A stretch of 64,000 nucleotides of DNA, from contig NZ_CALDPF010000030.1 in NCBI RefSeq assembly GCF_937912035.1, positions 3,875 through 67,874 of the forward strand, given 5' to 3'. The translations under genes were made by a program, and so were the position numbers. Source of the stretch: an uncultured Bacteroides sp. (GTDB lineage Bacteria; Bacteroidota; Bacteroidia; Bacteroidales; Bacteroidaceae). Shown here in pieces: positions 16,299 to 24,452 of this stretch. Within the stretch, counting starts at the first letter, position 1; each line of letters opens with the position of its first letter. The notes below the pieces were generated by a model, which was not told the origin of the DNA, ran no database searches, and worked only from the letters and a program-made list of their open reading frames with translations.

Positions 16299-17843
16299 TC
16301 ATAAAACTTTCTTCATCTTGTAGTTCGTCAGTTTCAAACGGTTTGCCTGCTGTTTTTGCTCGCATTCCACAACATATCCTTTGTGCTCAAAGAATGGACG
16401 TGCAGTTTTGCTTACTTCCGATGTAATTTCTTTTACTTTATATTGTATTGCTATTATTTCAACTTCAGAAAGAAGCTGAGTTGCTACACCTTTACCTTGC
16501 CAGTCCTTATGTACAAACATGGAATGCATATAACCGTTCTTGTTCATAGAAGAAAATCCAATCAGGTAGTTTTGTTCGGCGAATGCTCCTACATATTGAT
16601 TAGAAGACAGAAGTTCTTTCCAGTGTTCTATGTCGTCACCGCATGAAGCCCAGTCTTCCACTTCCTCCTTTGTATAGTCTTTAATATTGATGTTTAATAC
16701 TGTGGAATGGAATAGGTTCTGCATATTATGGATATCTTTTTCTTCAAGTGGGCGAATTTTATATTTTGGTTTTAACCATCTGATTACTCTACAAGGATTT
16801 CCAATGGCTACACAATTTGCAGGTATTGATTTTGTAACTATGCTACCTGCACCGATAACGCTTCCCTTACCTATTGTTACACCTGCAAGTATAATACATC
16901 CACCTCCAATCCACACATTATCTTCAACTGTTATCGGTAAAGCCCTTGTTTTGAAAAACAGTTCTCCTGAATTTTCATCCCAATCATTAACGAAACGTTC
17001 TTCAAAATCAACAGGATGCGTTGCCGTATAAAATTGTACATTAGGAGCTATTAAAACTCTATTACCTATATGAATATGATTTTCATCCATCATTGTACAA
17101 TTATCATTTATGATTGTCTTTTCACCGATGAATATGTGTTTCCCGCATTGACAGGTAAAGTTATTTCCTACACTGGAGTGTTTTCCGATTTCTCCTAACA
17201 TATTGCCTAATGTTTTCTTCCTGTCATCCTCGCTTGTATTTACGTCATTCAGAATAGATAGATATTTTTTTGTCTGCATTATCATTTCTAAAACTTCAGC
17301 ATCCAAACGGTTACAAAGCTCTCCTGATAAAAAACGCTTATAATTATTAATATCTTGGTTCATGTTTTTTACCATAATAAATTCCTCATCGGTTTCTCTA
17401 ATGATATTAAATCCAAGTTTTAGATACATATTTGTAGCGTAGTTTGCTTTTTGTACGGAAAGCGATACTTGGTGGTAACTTTTATTTCTAAGAAGTTTGA
17501 GCATTTCTTTCATAAGCTCTGTGCCAATACCTTTATTGCGGTATTCTCTATACAAGGATATAGAAAGTGACGGAGTATTGTTGTCAATGTGACCGTAGTC
17601 ATTCATAATTCTTGCCCATACAGCACCAATGACTTTATGGCCTGTTTCTGCGACTAAGCAATAATCGTCTTTATACTTGCCAAAATCTTTAATATATATT
17701 TTCAGCTCCGGAATATCTATAATCTCTTTTGTTGGTGGTTCCACACCTTCAGGAATATAGATTGCCTCATAAAGAAACTCTCTCAATAAATGAGTCTCTT
17801 CATCACGTAAAGGACGTATAATATAGTTTATTTGTTTATTCAT
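16299..17843 (-). CDS. Three-domain acyltransferase: GNAT + left-handed beta-helix acetyltransferase + GNAT
   Basis: The 514-residue protein joins three enzyme domains. Residues 1-160 are a GNAT domain (RNKGIGTEL, 102-110). Residues 165-358 are a hexapeptide-repeat acetyltransferase like maltose/galactoside O-acetyltransferase, with a helical cap (FLSGELCNRL, 171-180), a YTATHPVDF loop carrying the putative catalytic His276, and hexapeptide turns IGGGCIILAGVTIGKGSVIG. Residues 360-514 are a second GNAT (WQGKGVATQL, 449-458). I chose the ATG ending at 17843, which begins the first GNAT domain four bases after the preceding stop codon. No frameshift separates the parts. The substrates are unknown. 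It is co-oriented with another GNAT gene just upstream. Confidence 0.85.
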   Translation of the reverse strand: MNKQINYIIRPLRDEETHLLREFLYEAIYIPEGVEPPTKEIIDIPELKIYIKDFGKYKDDYCLVAETGHKVIGAVWARIMNDYGHIDNNTPSLSISLYREYRNKGIGTELMKEMLKLLRNKSYHQVSLSVQKANYATNMYLKLGFNIIRETDEEFIMVKNMNQDINNYKRFLSGELCNRLDAEVLEMIMQTKKYLSILNDVNTSEDDRKKTLGNMLGEIGKHSSVGNNFTCQCGKHIFIGEKTIINDNCTMMDENHIHIGNRVLIAPNVQFYTATHPVDFEERFVNDWDENSGELFFKTRALPITVEDNVWIGGGCIILAGVTIGKGSVIGAGSIVTKSIPANCVAIGNPCRVIRWLKPKYKIRPLEEKDIHNMQNLFHSTVLNINIKDYTKEEVEDWASCGDDIEHWKELLSSNQYVGAFAEQNYLIGFSSMNKNGYMHSMFVHKDWQGKGVATQLLSEVEIIAIQYKVKEITSEVSKTARPFFEHKGYVVECEQKQQANRLKLTNYKMKKVL

Positions 17844-17847
17844 AATT

Positions 17848-18381
17848 TTACTCTTTGTTCCAATCATCTTTGGTCAGTAATGTAAAATGTTCGGTACGTT
17901 TGTCACCTAAAGGAGAAGTCTTTCCTTCTTCTGTATGGTGATATTTGAAACCGCATTTATCCATAACTCTACGTGATTTCGTATTTCCGTCATAATATCC
18001 GCACCATACTCTTTTTATATCAAGTTCGTCAAAGCAACGTTTCAAAAGACGGTTTACCGATTCCGGTATAAGTCCCTGTCCCCAGTAGGGAACACCAATC
18101 CAATAACCTATTTCTGCATCACCTTCCTTCATATCCGCACTATGTACGCCGTCACCGAACATGATGCCTACACTGCCTATAGGTTCGTTTGTTTCTTTCA
18201 ATACTACGGCGTATGTTTCAGGAGCAGATAAAATTTCTCGTATTACATCTTTACTGTTTTCAATTGATGTATGTGGTGGCCAGCCTGCAATAGGTCCGAT
18301 AGCGGGATCTTTGGCATATTTATAAAGCGATTCTGCATCGGCTTCAATCCACGGACGGAGAATAAGTCTTTTGGTTTCCAT
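17848..18381 (-). CDS. GNAT-family acetyltransferase (RimJ/RimL-like)
   Basis: The protein is about 177 residues starting at METKRLILRPW, the classical opening of RimJ-type GNATs; a start 15 bases upstream is possible. GYWIGVPYWGQGLIPESVNRLL contains the acetyl-CoA motif, and the VWCGYYDGNTKSRRVMDKCGFKY segment is typical of the family. Many members acetylate protein N-termini or small molecules; nothing here fixes the substrate. Its stop codon is four bases before the start of the three-domain acyltransferase, so the two are in one operon. Confidence 0.9.
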   Translation of the reverse strand: METKRLILRPWIEADAESLYKYAKDPAIGPIAGWPPHTSIENSKDVIREILSAPETYAVVLKETNEPIGSVGIMFGDGVHSADMKEGDAEIGYWIGVPYWGQGLIPESVNRLLKRCFDELDIKRVWCGYYDGNTKSRRVMDKCGFKYHHTEEGKTSPLGDKRTEHFTLLTKDDWNKE

Positions 18382-18403
18382 GAAATATATTGTCATATAT
18401 CTA

Positions 18404-19264
18404 TTATTTTTTTGTAAGATTGTTAATCATCTTATTCAGATTGGCTTCATTCTCTTCATCTGATAATGTAGGATCTTTCATGAAACGGGCACAAGGCAAT
18501 TCCGGACAGCCTCCACAATTCTTACGTTTTTGTTCTTTGCAACATTTCCATATCGGACATACCTCATCACCTGTGTATTGAAGCCAAAATACTTTGCCTT
18601 TTATTTTGCGGCATCCCTTGCAATCTTTTGGAAAAGATGCGCATTCCACACATCTGGCACCGCATGGAGAAGGATAGAAGTATTCATCTTTCCAGTGCCA
18701 CCATTTATATTTAGCTGTATCCGGTTTTTCCGTATTGATATAATATTCCAATGCTCTGTACAGATAAAGCTGGCACCGATCTATTGTGCAACCACGTAAA
18801 CCACACTCCTCTTGATATAAATCATCAGCCTTTTTACCCTTTAATGACTCTATAGTGGTATAGCCCATTGCTAAAAGATCCTGCTCTGTTTGTGGTCCTA
18901 CGTTAGGAAGTTTACGGAAAGGATGAATATTCTTGAGTGTATCTTTCTTATTTACTTTTTTCTCTTTGGGCAATGGTAATACCTTTTCCAATGCACTTAT
19001 CACATCAACCAAAGGATGTTTGTGCTCTACGTCCAGAATATAGTGCTCCTTTGCACCATTGTATGGGATGCCTGCTTCGCAGTCTTGCATTAATTCGGCA
19101 ATAGAAGGGTGTTTCTTAATGTAAGCTATATTGTCACATGCAAGTATTATAGGCTTTTCGTTGAGGTAAATCATATAATCGCCAAACATCTTGCGATAGC
19201 GTACTGTTCCAATTTCTTTTATTTGAGAACATATAAACTCTATGAAGTCAATGTTGCTTGCCAT
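18404..19264 (-). CDS. TfoX-N / helix-hairpin-helix / DUF3795 fusion protein
   Basis: The 286-residue protein reads as three parts. Residues 5-100 are a TfoX N-terminal domain (VRYRKMFGDYMIYLNEKPI). Residues 113-180 are a helix-hairpin-helix 'pathogenicity locus' (Cdd1-like) domain (FRKLPNVGPQTEQDLLAMGY, then IDRCQLYLYRALEYYI). Residues 197-262 are a cysteine-rich DUF3795 domain with CGARCVEC, CKGC, CPIWKCC and CGGCPELPC. HhH domains bind DNA or mediate protein contacts. The cysteines probably bind zinc or an iron-sulfur cluster. The combined function is unknown. It lies just upstream of the GNAT genes on the same strand and 13 bases downstream of the PH-like gene. Confidence 0.78.
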   Translation of the reverse strand: MASNIDFIEFICSQIKEIGTVRYRKMFGDYMIYLNEKPIILACDNIAYIKKHPSIAELMQDCEAGIPYNGAKEHYILDVEHKHPLVDVISALEKVLPLPKEKKVNKKDTLKNIHPFRKLPNVGPQTEQDLLAMGYTTIESLKGKKADDLYQEECGLRGCTIDRCQLYLYRALEYYINTEKPDTAKYKWWHWKDEYFYPSPCGARCVECASFPKDCKGCRKIKGKVFWLQYTGDEVCPIWKCCKEQKRKNCGGCPELPCARFMKDPTLSDEENEANLNKMINNLTKK

Positions 19265-19277
19265 GTATTTATATTAT

Positions 19278-19790
19278 TTATTTTATTATCGTTAGTTTAA
19301 CTGACTCAATAAATTCATCCCTATTCTTACAACTGAACACATATTTCTTTCTGCATGTACGAATGAAGATTAATTCGTTCATATTAGTTGCATACATAGT
19401 GTAGCTGCCTAACTTAGGATTTTTGAATTTCCCTAAATATCCGAATAGGCCACCGCTGCCGAATATTCTAATGGAGAAAGCTGTTTCTGAGTTTGTTATA
19501 GCTTTTATCTCTATAATATCTTTTACAGGTATATTAATAGCACCAAAGAGTCTGTGTAAAATTATTTTGTCGTTTTCAATAGTTAATCGTATCGGCATAT
19601 AGCCTAATCCACCGATAATGGTAGCTATAAAAACAACTATAAGCGTGTATTTGAGCCAAAGCATTGATGACGGAAAATCATCTGTCCAGATAAAATATGT
19701 AGATGCTACCAAAATAATGATTATTATGGTTGTTATGACCGTAACTCCTAAGCTCCATGGACATGTGAAAGAAATTCTATTGTTTTTCAT
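19278..19790 (-). CDS. Membrane protein with bacterial PH-like domain
   Basis: The 170-residue protein has two transmembrane helices (about 14-35 and 43-64) separated by a short loop. A beta-rich soluble part follows (LTIENDKIILHRLFGAINIPVKDIIEIKAI .. NELIFIRTCRKKYVFSCKNRDEFIESVK), the pattern of the small bacterial PH-like domain family. The function is unknown. Its stop is 13 bases before the TfoX fusion gene. A minus-strand TATCTTTG box at 19823-19830 with a weak -33 may be the promoter of the whole minus-strand run. Confidence 0.7.
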   Translation of the reverse strand: MKNNRISFTCPWSLGVTVITTIIIIILVASTYFIWTDDFPSSMLWLKYTLIVVFIATIIGGLGYMPIRLTIENDKIILHRLFGAINIPVKDIIEIKAITNSETAFSIRIFGSGGLFGYLGKFKNPKLGSYTMYATNMNELIFIRTCRKKYVFSCKNRDEFIESVKLTIIK

Positions 19791-19966
19791 AATGGTAAGT
19801 GTTAGTTATCAATCGTTTTAAACAAAGATATAATAAAAAAGTGATATGAGAAAGAAACAGATATATAACTATTATTTTGCGTAATAGGGCATAACTTTTT
19901 TGTATAAAAAGTTTTCGATTATAAAATATACATTTGCATTCGGAAATCAATTAACTGTTACGTTTT

Positions 19967-20959
19967 ATGTATAAATCAATCCTTCGTCCATTGCTCTTCC
20001 ATATAGATGCGGAAGAAATTCACGACAAAATTGTTAAAGTGCTTCAATTCTATCGTAATCTTACTCCTGTAAGAATGATTGTCAGATCAATATGTCATGC
20101 AGACACGGCAGGATGGAAATGGAGAAACATGACTTTCAGAAATAGGGTAGGACTTTCAGCCGGTTTTGATAAGGCCGCCAGCTGTTTTGATGAACTTGGC
20201 GATTTAGGCTTTGGATTTATGGAAGTCGGTACCGTTACACCGGATGAGGTGAAAGGTAATCCTTCTCCACGTATATTTCGTTTACCAAAGGATAAGGCTC
20301 TTATTTCACGAACTGGATTTAATAATCCAGGGAAAAAAGTATTCCTGGAAAATCTGAGAAGAAAGCAATCAGGGAAATATATTCTGGGTATCAACATTAA
20401 CACTAATCATCCGGATAATGCGGAACAGGCAATAACAGATATCCTGGATTTGTATCGCAACTTTAAAGATTATGCTGATTATTATACTATAAATTGGGGA
20501 AGTATTGCTCCGGAAATATTGAGTCAGGTACTAATGGCTTTATTAAAATGTAAACAGGAAAGCAATAAGCCGATTTTCCTGAAATTGCCGGCAGATCTTC
20601 CTCTTGAAAAGGCTGATGACGTTATTGGCTTTGCCGTTAAGCATCATATTGATGGTTTTATAGCATGTGGACCAAGCCAGGATCGTTCTTTGCTTACTAA
20701 TTCAACACAGGCAGAGATAACTAAAGTTGGAGCTGGAGGTATAAGTGGAATGCCTGTAATGCAGAAATCTCTGAAAGTGGTAAAATATCTGTCCGAGCAT
20801 GCACCAAAGGATATGCTGATTATTGGTGCCGGTGGCGTTATGACTCCTTCTGATGCTCAGGAAATGTTGAAAGCCGGTGCCCAACTGATACAAATCTACT
20901 CTGCATTTATTTACGAAGGTCCTTTTGTCGTGAAAAGAATAGCAAAAGCCTGCAAATGA
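19967..20959 (+). CDS. Dihydroorotate-dehydrogenase-like flavoprotein lacking orotate-binding residues
   Basis: The 330-residue protein has the full architecture of class 2 DHODH: an N-terminal two-helix membrane-interacting extension (MYKSILRPLLFHIDAEEIHDKI) and an FMN-binding barrel (GLSAGFDK, GFGFMEVGTVTP, LPKDKALISRTGFNN, GAGGISG, IIGAGGV, LIQIYSAFIYEGP). The substrate side is altered: NIGKN is NINTN, the catalytic-loop motif NxSSPNTPG is NWGSIAPEI, and the TNTT motif is CGPS. FMN binding is probably kept and orotate binding probably lost. Bacteroides species usually use the class 1B enzyme for pyrimidine synthesis, so this is likely a paralogue with another role. A TACATTTG box is at 19929-19936. 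Confidence 0.8.
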   Translation: MYKSILRPLLFHIDAEEIHDKIVKVLQFYRNLTPVRMIVRSICHADTAGWKWRNMTFRNRVGLSAGFDKAASCFDELGDLGFGFMEVGTVTPDEVKGNPSPRIFRLPKDKALISRTGFNNPGKKVFLENLRRKQSGKYILGININTNHPDNAEQAITDILDLYRNFKDYADYYTINWGSIAPEILSQVLMALLKCKQESNKPIFLKLPADLPLEKADDVIGFAVKHHIDGFIACGPSQDRSLLTNSTQAEITKVGAGGISGMPVMQKSLKVVKYLSEHAPKDMLIIGAGGVMTPSDAQEMLKAGAQLIQIYSAFIYEGPFVVKRIAKACK

Positions 20960-20982
20960 GAATTCTCTTTATGCTTATCAGT

Positions 20983-21651
20983 TTATCCGTGATATTCGGT
21001 TATTGTTTCACTCGCCCATTCAATCAATATGCGGCTGTACTCGGTAAAATCGTTTTCTTGAAAATCTGATGATGCTATATTTAATATCATAAGATCTTTG
21101 TCTGTGACATGCTCGGATAGGAGTTTCATCGAACCAATGTAAGAGCCTGTATCTAGAAAATATTTCATTCGTACGGTGAATCGGGCTACTTTGTACAGCC
21201 CCACTAATGTGTTAGAATCTTTTGCATGAAGAAAATTGTGTGAACACGCATGATACAGGTTACAGGCTCCAGTCAAAACAGAGCGGCGTATGTCCTCATC
21301 ACTAAACATATTTTGAAGATGTTCCAATGAACCGATTATTGGTTTCGTGTCTAGAATAAGTTGAAGAAGATCCGATTTTTCCCAGTTCATAACTTCTTTT
21401 TCTCCGGATACGAATCCGCATATCATGTCGTGTTCCTCGAAAGAATCAAGCATTGACTGGTAATTCTGTAAGTCCTTAAAATTTACTTCGTCAAGAATTA
21501 TTACCACATCTATGTCGCTGCCGGTTGCTTGTTCGCCTCGTCCGTAACTGCCTTGTAGTCCAAAAAACTTAATTCTGTTGCCAAAGAGTGATAAAAGTCT
21601 CTCTTGAAATACTTTCAACCATTGTGTGATATTAAAATTGTTGTTTGTCAT
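20983..21651 (-). CDS. Nucleotidyltransferase domain protein (MNT/aminoglycoside adenylyltransferase-like)
   Basis: The 222-residue protein has an N-terminal nucleotidyltransferase motif GSYGRGEQATGSDIDVV (residues 34-50: Gly-Ser and the Asp-x-Asp pair), followed by an all-helical C-terminal part. Such proteins transfer nucleotides to antibiotics, tRNA or proteins. Without the longer AadE or LinB-type signatures I cannot tell which, and a resistance role is not supported. It overlaps the gene upstream by 20 bases, so the two are translationally coupled. It converges on the DHODH-like gene with only 23 bases between them. Confidence 0.8.
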   Translation of the reverse strand: MTNNNFNITQWLKVFQERLLSLFGNRIKFFGLQGSYGRGEQATGSDIDVVIILDEVNFKDLQNYQSMLDSFEEHDMICGFVSGEKEVMNWEKSDLLQLILDTKPIIGSLEHLQNMFSDEDIRRSVLTGACNLYHACSHNFLHAKDSNTLVGLYKVARFTVRMKYFLDTGSYIGSMKLLSEHVTDKDLMILNIASSDFQENDFTEYSRILIEWASETITEYHG

Positions 21652-22282
21652 ATCGTTCCTCTCTTGAATTTAAATTGATGGATTCTAATACGGTTAATCC
21701 TTTCTTCATGTCCGATTCATTAATCATTATCAATACTTGTTCAGCCGGTGATACAATAGGACCATATCCGCTTCTGATATTGTTCTTTAAAAAACAATCA
21801 ATACCATTGTCCTTTAAGATTGATTCCATTAGCTGGCACTCCCATAATTCTCCGCGATATAGTTCTACTATTCTATTCTTTGTTTTATTTTTATATGAAG
21901 TCTTTTCTCTTGAAATTATGACAGGTGAAAACATTGTTGTCAGGATTACCAACATCCACAAATTCCCTGATAATGGATTATATGCTGATATGAGTTCTTC
22001 CATTGGTATCCCTGTCACAATGCCTGATATAAATTCAAATATAACAGTTAGTAGCATCCATATTAAACCGGTTATGTAACTTTCTTTTCTGTTTAGGGCA
22101 ACTAATCGTGGAAGAAGTAACCATGTGATAATCAGTATTATGATGCAGAGAATGACACCGCTTATGGTATTAGCCAATGCGGTATCAATATATCTTTCGA
22201 GTATATACTCTCTGAATCCACCATTAAGTATTGCAGAAGGAATGAAGCATAACCAAACGAGTATAGACTTAAGATATTTCAT
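21632..22282 (-). CDS. Membrane protein with DUF2007 domain
   Basis: The protein is about 216 residues with the start at MKYLKSILVWL, chosen because a hydrophobic helix begins there; an upstream extension would run into the SDR gene. Four transmembrane helices (about 5-18, 35-60, 68-87 and 102-122) precede a soluble C-terminal DUF2007 domain (ELWECQLMESILKDNGIDCFLKNNI .. SPAEQVLIMINESDMKKGLTVL). DUF2007 is a small putative signal-transducing domain of unknown function. The gene ends inside the start of the nucleotidyltransferase gene. Confidence 0.72.
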   Translation of the reverse strand: MKYLKSILVWLCFIPSAILNGGFREYILERYIDTALANTISGVILCIIILIITWLLLPRLVALNRKESYITGLIWMLLTVIFEFISGIVTGIPMEELISAYNPLSGNLWMLVILTTMFSPVIISREKTSYKNKTKNRIVELYRGELWECQLMESILKDNGIDCFLKNNIRSGYGPIVSPAEQVLIMINESDMKKGLTVLESINLNSREERYDKQQF

Positions 22283-22289
22283 ATATATA

Positions 22290-23051
22290 TTATTTTTGTC
22301 TATGACATATAGTTCCCGTGGCCTGATAAGTAGGCATAACCAAAATTTCTGCAATTTGAACATGAGCTGGTGCTGATGCAGCATAATAAACCACTTCAGC
22401 TATGTCATCACCATTAAGAGGTTTTAAGCCATTGTAAACTGCATTTGCTTTGTCCTTGTCACCACGGAAACGGATAACGGAGAAGTTTGTTTCCACCATT
22501 CCGGGTTTGATATTGGTTACTCTTAACGGAGTGTCAACGAGGTCTATGCGAAGTCCGTCGGACAGTGCTTTTACTGCGGCTTTGGTTGCGCAATATACGC
22601 TACCGCCTGCATATGCTGCGTCACCGGCAATGGAACCTATATTAATAATATGTCCGCATCCTCGTTCCACCATTCCAGGCACAATCATGCGTGTCATTGC
22701 CAGAAGTCCTTTTATGTTCGTGTCAATCACTATGTCCCATTCGTCCAATGAACCTTCGTGCTCTTTGTCAACTCCCAATACCAGTCCGGCATTGTTTATA
22801 AGAACATCAATGTTTTTCCATTCCCCTTGAAGGGAGTCTATGGCATTGCGCATTTCTTCACGGTTTCGTACGTCAAACGGAAGAGTTACGACTTCTGTAC
22901 CCGTTTTTTCAAGTTCCTGTTTCAGACTTTCCAATTTTTCTATATTTCGTCCGTTCAGTATAAGTTTACTTCCCATTGCTGCGAATTTTCTTGCGCAGCC
23001 TTCACCGATTCCGCTTGTGGCGCCGGTAATTAAGATTGTTTTTCCTTTCAT
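22290..23051 (-). CDS. Short-chain dehydrogenase/reductase (YdfG-like)
   Basis: The 253-residue protein is a classical SDR. It has the cofactor loop TGATSGIG (9-16), NNAG (86-89), catalytic Ser140 and the YxxxK pair Tyr153/Lys157 (YCATK). The arrangement RNREEM near residue 62 and the NADPH-type loop (LNGRN) suggest an NADP-dependent 3-hydroxy acid or serine dehydrogenase similar to YdfG; the substrate remains a guess. It acts in the cytoplasm. It lies 7 bases before the DUF2007 membrane protein start and 26 bases after the potassium channel stop, all on the minus strand. Confidence 0.9.
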   Translation of the reverse strand: MKGKTILITGATSGIGEGCARKFAAMGSKLILNGRNIEKLESLKQELEKTGTEVVTLPFDVRNREEMRNAIDSLQGEWKNIDVLINNAGLVLGVDKEHEGSLDEWDIVIDTNIKGLLAMTRMIVPGMVERGCGHIINIGSIAGDAAYAGGSVYCATKAAVKALSDGLRIDLVDTPLRVTNIKPGMVETNFSVIRFRGDKDKANAVYNGLKPLNGDDIAEVVYYAASAPAHVQIAEILVMPTYQATGTICHRQK

Positions 23052-23077
23052 ACTATATTGTTTATTGAGTTGTATTT

Positions 23078-23983
23078 TCAGAATCGTTCATCATTCGGTC
23101 TATCGTTCACAAATTTCTGCGGTTTCTCAGTTTTCAGTTTTGCACCGCAGTATTTGCAGTATATGGCTTCAAAATCGTGTCCGTCGCGGTTGCAGCGTGG
23201 ACATTTGCGTTTTTCCTGTTTCTTGTGTTCGCTCACCATTGTGGCGGAAACTATACCCGTAGGCACGGCTATTATGGTGTAACCTATAAGCATTATCACT
23301 GCGGAGATGAAACGGCCTACGGCAGTTACCGGAGTGATGTCTCCGTAACCTACAGTAGTCATTGTTACTATAGCCCAGTATATACTGTTGGGAATATTGT
23401 TGAAGCCTGAGTCCGGCACGTCGCCCTCTATCATGTACATCACTGTTCCCATCGAAGTGACAAGTATAAGTACAAAGAAAAAGAATATAAGTATCTTTGG
23501 AGCGCTAATCCACAGCGAACGAAGGAGTAGGTTACCTTCGTTTATAAAAGTGAACAGTTTGAAAATACGGAATATTCGTATCAGTCGGAAAGCACGTATT
23601 ACGAGGAGGTAATGCGAGCCGGCAACGAAGAAACTCATATATACGGGCAGTGTAGCCAAAAGGTCAACGATACCGAAAAAACTGAAGATGTATTTCTTAG
23701 GTTGTTTCAGGCAATATATTCTTGCCAGATATTCAAATGTGAAAAACAATGTCAGAAGATATTCCAAAATTCTTAGAACAAGATAAGCTGAGTGAGGGAA
23801 TATGTGCATACTTTCAAGAATAACCAAAAGTACGCTAAGCGTGATGCTGCCTATAAGTATTATGTCGAAAAGTTTTCCACGTTTGGTGTCCGATTCGAAT
23901 ACTATTGAATATATTTTCTCTTTCAGCTCTTCGTTATGCAGAAAATGGTGCCAGTGTTGATATATTTTATAGATGAATTTCAT
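23078..23983 (-). CDS. Voltage-gated potassium channel with C-terminal zinc ribbon
   Basis: The 301-residue protein is a six-helix Kv-type channel. S4 carries regularly spaced arginines (R130, R133, R136, R139 in LVIRAFRLIRIFRIFKL). The pore loop holds the selectivity filter TVGYGD (210-215), preceded by the pore helix SIYWAIVTMTT. After S6 a zinc ribbon with CPRC (261-264) and CKYC (276-279) replaces the usual RCK or cyclic-nucleotide domain. It should conduct potassium across the inner membrane. I start at MKFIYK (codon ends 23983), because the 13 residues upstream are charged and lack a reason to be translated. Confidence 0.9.
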   Translation of the reverse strand: MKFIYKIYQHWHHFLHNEELKEKIYSIVFESDTKRGKLFDIILIGSITLSVLLVILESMHIFPHSAYLVLRILEYLLTLFFTFEYLARIYCLKQPKKYIFSFFGIVDLLATLPVYMSFFVAGSHYLLVIRAFRLIRIFRIFKLFTFINEGNLLLRSLWISAPKILIFFFFVLILVTSMGTVMYMIEGDVPDSGFNNIPNSIYWAIVTMTTVGYGDITPVTAVGRFISAVIMLIGYTIIAVPTGIVSATMVSEHKKQEKRKCPRCNRDGHDFEAIYCKYCGAKLKTEKPQKFVNDRPNDERF

Positions 23984-24214
23984 GTCGTCTTCATGTTCAG
24001 TTTGATAGGACAAAGTTAACAATAAATTATAATGTATTGATGTTATTATATTAAGAATAATAACAAAACATTTGCTTTGGGCATGAAACGGTAATTTTAG
24101 TGTACTTTTCTATTTGTTTTATGTAAATGTTGCTGTATAAAACTTCCGATATGTCGCAAAACTTCGAAAAAAAATGATATTTGATATTTTTATTCAAAAA
24201 AAAGTGTCATTTTA

Positions 24215-24245
24215 TTTGTTTGTTTCAAAATTCCCTTTACCTTTG
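24215..24245 (+). promoter_or_regulatory. Bacteroides-type promoter of the ilv operon
   Basis: TTTG (24215-24218), 19 bases, TACCTTTG (24238-24245). An overlapping TTTG occurs at 24219-24222. The predicted transcription start lies about 27 bases upstream of the leader-peptide ATG. Confidence 0.7.
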
Positions 24246-24275
24246 CAATCGTAATAACAAAATAAAAAGAAAAGT

Positions 24276-24371
24276 ATGAAAGCAACTAACATTATTATTA
24301 ACCTGGCAGTCCTGCATATTATTCGCGTCGTGGTCCTGGAACCAAGAGGTGAGGAAGGTTCATGTATGTAG
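24276..24371 (+). CDS. ilv operon leader peptide
   Basis: A 31-codon open frame lies between the promoter and ilvD. The peptide reads MKATNIIINLAVLHIIRVVV then LEPRGEEGSCM. Within 17 codons (6-22) it has five Ile, four Val and three Leu, the branched-chain amino acids made by the operon, followed by the two alternative RNA hairpins of an attenuator. This is the layout of leader peptides such as ilvL. The peptide itself is expected to have no function; ribosome stalling at the Ile/Val/Leu codons is the sensor. Confidence 0.85.
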   Translation: MKATNIIINLAVLHIIRVVVLEPRGEEGSCM

Positions 24372-24430
24372 TTGCATATATATGATATTGATGAAAGCCT
24401 TTCTCACATTTGTATGGGAAAGGCTTTTTG
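24339..24430 (+). promoter_or_regulatory. Ribosome-mediated attenuator (antiterminator/terminator switch) of ilvDBNC
   Basis: Four RNA segments are visible. Segment 1 is GAACC (24339-24343) inside the leader codons and pairs with GGTTC (24357-24361). Segment 2 is GAGGAAGGTT (24351-24360) and can form ten pairs, two of them G-U, with segment 3, AGCCTTTCTC (24396-24405). Segment 3 otherwise pairs with segment 4 (24418-24427) as the terminator stem. A ribosome stalled at the Ile/Val/Leu codons covers segment 1, frees segment 2 and allows the antiterminator. Fast translation leaves the terminator. Pairings are seen; the mechanism follows that of enteric ilv and his operons. Confidence 0.8.
24394..24430 (+). 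terminator. Attenuator terminator upstream of ilvD
   Basis: The 10-bp perfect stem AAAGCCTTTC/GAAAGGCTTT (24394-24403 and 24418-24427) ends in a U-run and lies 23 bases before the ilvD start codon. Confidence 0.85.
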
Positions 24431-24452
24431 ATTAAATAAGGAGAGATAAAAA

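Noticed and set aside
19967..20959. Standard pyrD for pyrimidine synthesis
   Set aside because: The motifs that bind orotate in characterised enzymes are changed, so I do not assign the symbol; see the finding.
20983..21651. An aminoglycoside-resistance gene
   Set aside because: Only the generic nucleotidyltransferase motif is present. Longer signatures of AadE, AadK or LinB types and any mobile element are missing.
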